17,984 nucleotides of DNA, taken from positions 1 to 17,984 of the forward strand of contig JAITBH010000017.1 in NCBI GenBank assembly GCA_031283745.1, given 5' to 3'. A program made the position numbers and the translations under genes. This stretch comes from Candidatus Ectomicrobium neotermitis. GTDB lineage: Bacteria; Elusimicrobiota; Endomicrobiia; Endomicrobiales; Endomicrobiaceae. The notes under the pieces were generated by a model, which did not search any database, was not told where the DNA came from, and saw nothing but the letters and a program-made list of their open reading frames with translations. Shown here piece after piece: positions 15,765-17,984 of the stretch. Every line of letters starts with the position of its first letter. The stretch's first letter is position 1.

Positions 15765-15911
15765 TCAATCATTCAACCCCGCTCCCATCAAAGCCATATT
15801 TGTTATGTGAGGGTTTTCTGGTGCTATAGTAAGTAAAGACGCTTGAATTAACAAAAACACCCCCATCGACCGCCTCCAGCACAACACCCCGCAATTGTTA
15901 AAACAGCTCAT
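15765..15911 (-). CDS. Possible 48-residue protein (doubtful)
   Basis: A minus-strand ATG at 15911 has GGGAGG (15921-15916) 4 nt upstream and opens a 48-codon frame (MSCFNNCGVLCWRR and onward). A second frame over the same bases (15769-15894) reads VLEAVDGGVFVNSSVFTYYS and looks more protein-like by composition. The overlap of two plausible frames suggests a relic rather than a working gene. No family is recognised. If expressed, it would share the intergenic region with the divergent antitoxin promoter. Confidence 0.25.
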   Translation of the reverse strand: MSCFNNCGVLCWRRSMGVFLLIQASLLTIAPENPHITNMALMGAGLND

Positions 15912-15928
15912 AAAACCTCCCATTCTGT

Positions 15929-15954
15929 AACTATTTATATAGTATTTGATATTA
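15929..15954 (+). promoter_or_regulatory. Candidate promoter/operator of the antitoxin-toxin operon
   Basis: An inverted repeat ACTAT-TTAT-ATAGT (15929-15942) contains TATAGT, and TATTAT lies at 15949-15954; either could be the -10. No good -35 is seen. A palindrome over the core promoter is what autoregulated RelB/DinJ-type operons usually have. It is absent before the second antitoxin copy, so both copies and the toxin probably share this promoter. Confidence 0.35.
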
Positions 15955-15960
15955 TCCCGA

Positions 15961-16365
15961 TAAAGATGTTAAAGAAACATAAACAAACATAATGAACTTA
16001 TAAAGAGGTAACAATTATGAATAAGACTGTAACTATCAGTATCCACGTCGACAAAACACTAAAACAGTCTGCCGATAAATTCTTTAAACAGCTTGGTTTT
16101 TCTACTGAAAGAATTTTGACTGCTGTTCTTGAACAGACACTCAAAAAGAAAAAGCTCCCGGTAAAAATAGAAAAAACCCCTGAGGAGATTGACAAAGAGT
16201 GGGAGAATAAACCGCACATTCCTAACAAAGAGACGATGAGAGTTCTCGACGCAGTCCAAGACCATATTGACGGCAAACCTACCGACGAAATACTTGAATT
16301 TAATTCCAAAGAGGAATTGTTAGCCTTTATACGTAGCTATAAATGTTAACTTCAAGAGCTTCAAA
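15961..16365 (+). repeat. Tandem duplication unit carrying the antitoxin, copy 1
   Basis: From TAAAGATGTT at 15961 and again at 16366, the two segments run in parallel through the leader, the GAGG ribosome site and the antitoxin gene to the ATGTTAA junction. The unit is about 405 bp. The leader of copy 1 has a 10-bp extra step (AAACATAAAC repeated as AAACATAATG) and one extra T. The promoter region upstream of 15961 was not duplicated. Confidence 0.85.
16017..16349 (+). CDS. RelB/DinJ-family antitoxin, upstream copy without its toxin
   Basis: This 110-residue protein resembles the RelB/DinJ ribbon-helix-helix antitoxins: an N-terminal DNA-binding segment (TISIHVDKTLKQSADKFFKQ, residues 5-24, then LGFSTERILTAVLEQTL, 26-42) and an acidic C-terminal toxin-binding part ending EFNSKEELLAFI. 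Start ATG 16017 has AGAGG (16004-16008) 8 nt upstream. It is 91/110 identical to the next antitoxin; only 5 differences fall in residues 1-70 and 14 in residues 71-110, where toxin contact is expected. Its own toxin is missing apart from a start codon relic. It may act as a spare antitoxin or as a repressor of the shared promoter. Confidence 0.85.
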   Translation: MNKTVTISIHVDKTLKQSADKFFKQLGFSTERILTAVLEQTLKKKKLPVKIEKTPEEIDKEWENKPHIPNKETMRVLDAVQDHIDGKPTDEILEFNSKEELLAFIRSYKC

Positions 16366-16387
16366 TAAAGATGTTAAAGAAACATAA
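16343..16387 (+). pseudogene. Relic toxin start after the first antitoxin
   Basis: At the end of the first antitoxin an ATG (16343) overlaps the stop in the same ATGTTAA arrangement used by the intact toxin at 16737. The frame reads MLTS and then leaves toxin similarity (RASNKDVKET, stop at 16387), where the intact toxin reads MLIS. This fits a duplication in which the toxin body was lost or never copied. Confidence 0.6.
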
Positions 16388-16743
16388 TGAACTATAAAGA
16401 GGTAACAATTATGAATAAGAATGTAACTATCAGTATCCACGTCGACAAAACACTAAAACAGTCTGCCGATAAATTCTTTAATCAGCTTGGTTTTTCTACT
16501 GAAAGAGTTTTGACTGCTATTCTTGAACAGACGCTCAAAAAGAAAAAGCTCCCGGTAAAAATAGAAAAAACCCCTGAGGAAATCGAAAAAGAGTGGGAAA
16601 ATAAACCGCACATCCCTAATGCAAGGGTGATGAAAACTCTCCAAGCAGTCCAAGGCCACATTGACGGCAAACCTACCGACGAAATACTTGAATTTAATTC
16701 CAATGAAGAAATGTTTGCATATCTAAATAGTGACAAATGTTAA
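16366..16743 (+). repeat. Tandem duplication unit carrying the antitoxin, copy 2
   Basis: Second copy of the leader plus antitoxin segment that starts with TAAAGATGTT. It lacks the 10-bp extra leader step of copy 1 and continues directly into the intact toxin gene. Confidence 0.85.
16411..16743 (+). CDS. dinJ: RelB/DinJ-family antitoxin paired with the YafQ-type toxin
   Basis: A 110-residue antitoxin that should neutralise the toxin encoded directly after it and bind the operon promoter. It has the same layout as the upstream copy: DNA-binding N-terminus, KLPVKIEKTPEE linker and an acidic C-terminus (EFNSNEEMFAYL). I chose ATG 16411, which has AGAGG at 16398-16402, 8 nt upstream. An in-frame ATG at 16387 would add eight residues but has no ribosome site. 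Its stop overlaps the toxin start by 7 nt, the usual coupling in such pairs. Confidence 0.9.
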   Translation: MNKNVTISIHVDKTLKQSADKFFNQLGFSTERVLTAILEQTLKKKKLPVKIEKTPEEIEKEWENKPHIPNARVMKTLQAVQGHIDGKPTDEILEFNSNEEMFAYLNSDKC

Positions 16744-17009
16744 TTTCTAAACTCTCAAAAGGTTTCACTAAGGACTTTGGATTAGCCAAAAGACGAGGGC
16801 TTAATATCGATTTAATAAATCACACTATGAACCTTATTCTTTCGGGCAAGCCTTTACCTGCCAAATATCATAATCACAAACTGCAAATAGGTAAATATAA
16901 AAACTGTTTTGAATGTCACATTACGCCCGACTGGTTGCTGATTTATAAAGTTTTAGACGACAAAATAGTTTACTTTCTCCACACAGGCACCCACTCCGAC
17001 CTGTTTTAA
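16737..17009 (+). CDS. yafQ: YafQ-family mRNA interferase toxin
   Basis: This 90-residue toxin of the RelE/ParE superfamily cleaves mRNA on the translating ribosome. The YafQ pattern is complete: FTKDFGLAKRRGLN (10-23), HKLQIGKYKNCFECHITPDW (47-66) and TGTHSDLF (83-90). Residues matching the E. coli YafQ active site are present (H47, H61, D65, W66, H86, F90), so it is probably active. ATG 16737 lies inside the last codons of the antitoxin. A terminator follows at 17188. Confidence 0.93.
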   Translation: MLISKLSKGFTKDFGLAKRRGLNIDLINHTMNLILSGKPLPAKYHNHKLQIGKYKNCFECHITPDWLLIYKVLDDKIVYFLHTGTHSDLF

Positions 17010-17076
17010 CTTCCTTCCTTATGTAATCGGAAAAATCTTATCAGCTGCCCAAGCCCAATTAATGTGCGATTTGTAT

Positions 17077-17117
17077 GCCTGCCTTCCTGTCGGCGGGCGT
17101 TCCACTCGAACGACAGG
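17077..17117. repeat. REP-like structured element
   Basis: GCCTGCC (17077-17083) can pair with GGCGGGC (17092-17098) with one G-T pair. Alternatively CCTGT (17086-17090) pairs with ACAGG (17113-17117) around an inner hairpin CGTTC-CACTC-GAACG (17098-17112). It is more GC-rich than its surroundings and codes for nothing visible. Only one copy lies in this window. Confidence 0.4.
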
Positions 17118-17187
17118 GTTCAGGGAAAGAAAGGGGTTAGGGAACGACAAAGACAAAGGCAAAAACAAAGGTAGATGGAATAAAAAA

Positions 17188-17216
17188 GCCTCCGCTCGAG
17201 AGAGCGGAGGCTTTTT
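17188..17216 (+). terminator. Terminator of the antitoxin-toxin operon
   Basis: GCCTCCGCTC (17188-17197) pairs perfectly with GAGCGGAGGC (17202-17211) around a GAGA loop, with five T after it and six A before it. It should work in both directions. It lies about 180 nt after the toxin stop. Confidence 0.88.
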
Positions 17217-17246
17217 CGCTAATCCCTAACCACTGGTCGTTACCAC

Positions 17247-17306
17247 AACTCGTTAGCAAAATAATCGCAAAATCATCACTTTTTCACCAAAGCTGCCCCA
17301 AATAGC
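17247..17306 (+). repeat. 60-bp direct repeat, right copy
   Basis: Matches 15645-15704 at 57 of 60 positions in the same orientation, 1602 bp apart start to start. It sits just after the toxin operon terminator and before the tRNA-Asn gene. Confidence 0.85.
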
Positions 17307-17313
17307 TCTCAAA

Positions 17314-17342
17314 TTGACTTATCGAGCAACTTTTGGTATTTT
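17314..17342 (+). promoter_or_regulatory. Candidate promoter of tRNA-Asn
   Basis: TTGACT (17314-17319) and TATTTT (17337-17342) are separated by 17 nt and lie about 60 nt upstream of the tRNA. A second, weaker pair is TTGACC (17341-17346) with TACAGA (17363-17368). Confidence 0.35.
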
Positions 17343-17401
17343 GACCTTATCAATTCCAGTAATACAGATATGTTTTCACTGCTTTATTTGAAACTCTTAA
17401 T

Positions 17402-17473
17402 TCCGGCGTAGCTCAATGGTGGAGCAATCGGCTGTTAACCGATCGGCTACTGGTTCGAGTCCAGTCGCCGGAG
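17402..17473 (+). tRNA. tRNA-Asn (anticodon GTT)
   Basis: Acceptor TCCGGCG pairs with CGCCGGA, D stem GCTC/GAGC, anticodon stem ATCGG/CCGAT with loop CTGTTAA (anticodon GTT, 17434-17436), and T stem ACTGG/CCAGT with loop TTCGAGT. The discriminator is G and the CCA end is not encoded. Length is 72 nt. Confidence 0.96.
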
Positions 17474-17479
17474 TTTTTT

Positions 17480-17513
17480 AACCCCTTCTGGCATATGCCG
17501 GTAGGGGTTTTTT
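17480..17513 (+). terminator. Terminator after tRNA-Asn
   Basis: AACCCCT (17480-17486) pairs with AGGGGTT (17503-17509). The inner part contains the palindrome GGCATATGCC, which lengthens the hairpin. A T run follows to 17513. Confidence 0.85.
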
Positions 17514-17645
17514 ATTGCCCCCTTAAATCTTAGTGCATAATCTGTGAGTAATCCGGTGATATAACTGTGTAATGCTCTATAAAATCATCAAATTGCGATA
17601 TGTAAACAATTCTTATAAAAATGCCGTTCTCATAGTCGTTGCAGT
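17514..17645. other. Stretch without recognisable features
   Basis: From the tRNA-Asn terminator to the tandem array I see no gene, RNA or hairpin that I can support. The last part (GTCGTTGCAGTTGCCGTTC) already resembles the array unit. Confidence 0.5.
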
Positions 17646-17876
17646 TGCCGTTCAAACTAACCACTAACCACTATCCACTAATCACTCGCCGTTTTGCCGT
17701 TCACTAACTACTAACCACTATCCACTAATCACTCGCCGTTTTGCCGTTCACTAACCACTACCCACTGCTCACTCGCCGTTCTGCCGTTCACTAACCACTA
17801 ACCACTACCCACTGATCACTCGCCGTTTTGCCGTTCACTAACCACTAACCACTATCCACTGACCACTCGCCGTTCT
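17646..17876. repeat. Nested tandem repeat, 47/40-bp units with 7-bp sub-steps
   Basis: The word CACTCGCCGTT starts at 17683, 17730, 17770, 17817 and 17864, giving spacings of 47, 40, 47 and 47. Each unit has a constant part (CACTCGCCGTTTTGCCGTTC) and a variable row of CCACTAA-like heptamers. The 40-bp unit is one heptamer shorter. A partial unit precedes the first. There is no coding frame and no spacer diversity of a CRISPR kind. Confidence 0.85.
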
Positions 17877-17983
17877 GGTCGTTGGCGGATGGGACCTCCG
17901 CCCAAGACGGTGTCGGATTGGTAGAACACTGCACTTTGACCTGCGGTTATGGACATTTGGGGCTGGGAAAATTCCACTTTTAC
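17852..17983 (-). other. Possible end of a minus-strand gene at the right edge (doubtful)
   Basis: From the edge, the minus-strand frame reads VKVEFSQPQMSITAGQSAVF and continues 43 codons to a TAG at 17854-17852 inside the tandem array. The SITAGQSAVF part resembles the opening of PKD/Ig-like repeats of secreted proteins, but the last residues come from the repeat and other frames are also open. A gene fragment is possible; a chance frame is about as likely. Confidence 0.2.
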
Positions 17984-17984
17984 T

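Larger units (their letters stand above)
15575..16016. other. Gap between tRNA-Thr and the antitoxin genes
   Basis: No long gene is present. The stretch holds three GTCAA words at 10-nt spacing (15611, 15621, 15631), the left copy of a 60-bp direct repeat, several tiny minus-strand reading frames (15674-15911), and the presumed promoter/operator of the antitoxin operon near 15929-15954. The part from 15576 to 15640 has no feature I can name. Confidence 0.5.
17010..17401. other. Gap between toxin and tRNA-Asn
   Basis: No gene is seen. The stretch holds a structured GC-rich element (17077-17117), a purine-rich run (about 17115-17170), a strong terminator (17188-17216), a short CTAACCACTGG word related to the tandem array further right, the right 60-bp direct repeat (17247-17306), and possible tRNA promoter elements (17314-17342). 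Confidence 0.55.

Noticed and set aside
15998..16736. Several minus-strand frames opposite the antitoxins
   Set aside because: They appear in both duplicated copies as shadows of the antitoxin genes, and the plus-strand proteins match a known family with good ribosome sites.
15575..17401. Insertion sequence or integrase-driven island
   Set aside because: The long direct repeats and tRNA neighbours suggest mobility, but no transposase, integrase or terminal inverted repeats are visible, and the tRNA 3' ends are not duplicated.
17646..17876. CRISPR array
   Set aside because: The repeated units are contiguous, vary by heptamer steps and have no unique spacers of constant length; no cas gene is near.

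Overview
The window looks like chromosome from an A+T-rich, free-standing bacterium with a periplasm. All genes have bacterial start signals (GGAGG-type Shine-Dalgarno sites, ATGA/GTGA overlaps), neither tRNA gene encodes its CCA end, and a complete Bat (Bacteroides aerotolerance-type) gene set is present. The Bat set, a neighbouring proA/nadD/yqeK/LytR_C/rsfS housekeeping cluster and several secreted proteins suggest an Elusimicrobiota-like or similar deep-branching didermal lineage. That assignment is a guess from gene order and style, not from a search.

Region 1 (2-13945, all + strand) is one continuous gene train with almost no intergenic space and no visible internal terminator. It starts with proA (proline synthesis). 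It continues with a MoxR ATPase, a DUF58 protein, a DUF4381-like membrane protein, BatA and BatB (membrane-anchored vWA proteins), BatC (TPR plus a long Gln/Lys/Glu-rich segment), BatD and BatE. MoxR/Bat systems are thought to act as ATPase-driven envelope chaperones or complex-assembly factors. The train then runs into nadD (NAD synthesis), yqeK (HD-domain nucleotide hydrolase), a membrane protein with a divergent LCP-like part and a LytR_C domain, rsfS (ribosome silencing factor) carrying an unusual 141-residue lysine-rich repeat tail, and a POT-family peptide transporter. It ends at a strong hairpin terminator at 13967-14002.

Region 2 (14033-15250, - strand) is a two-gene operon for secreted proteins: a CAP/SCP-domain protein followed by a staphylococcal-nuclease-like enzyme. 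A TTGACA-type promoter within a palindrome lies upstream.

Region 3 (15355-17514) is an accessory interval between two tRNA genes, Thr(CGT) and Asn(GTT), each followed at once by a terminator. Between them sit a duplicated RelB/DinJ-type antitoxin and one YafQ-type toxin. The upstream antitoxin copy keeps only the first codons of a toxin. The module is bracketed by two 60-bp direct repeats (57/60 identical).

Region 4 (17515-17984) is non-coding as far as can be seen. It is dominated by a nested tandem repeat (47-bp units built partly from 7-bp CCACTAA-like steps), with perhaps the end of a minus-strand gene at the right edge.

The most unusual signals are the lysine-rich tail on RsfS, a mini-ORF ending in a perfect A AAA AAG slippery heptamer at the start of batD, and the duplicated antitoxin with a relic toxin start inside long direct repeats.
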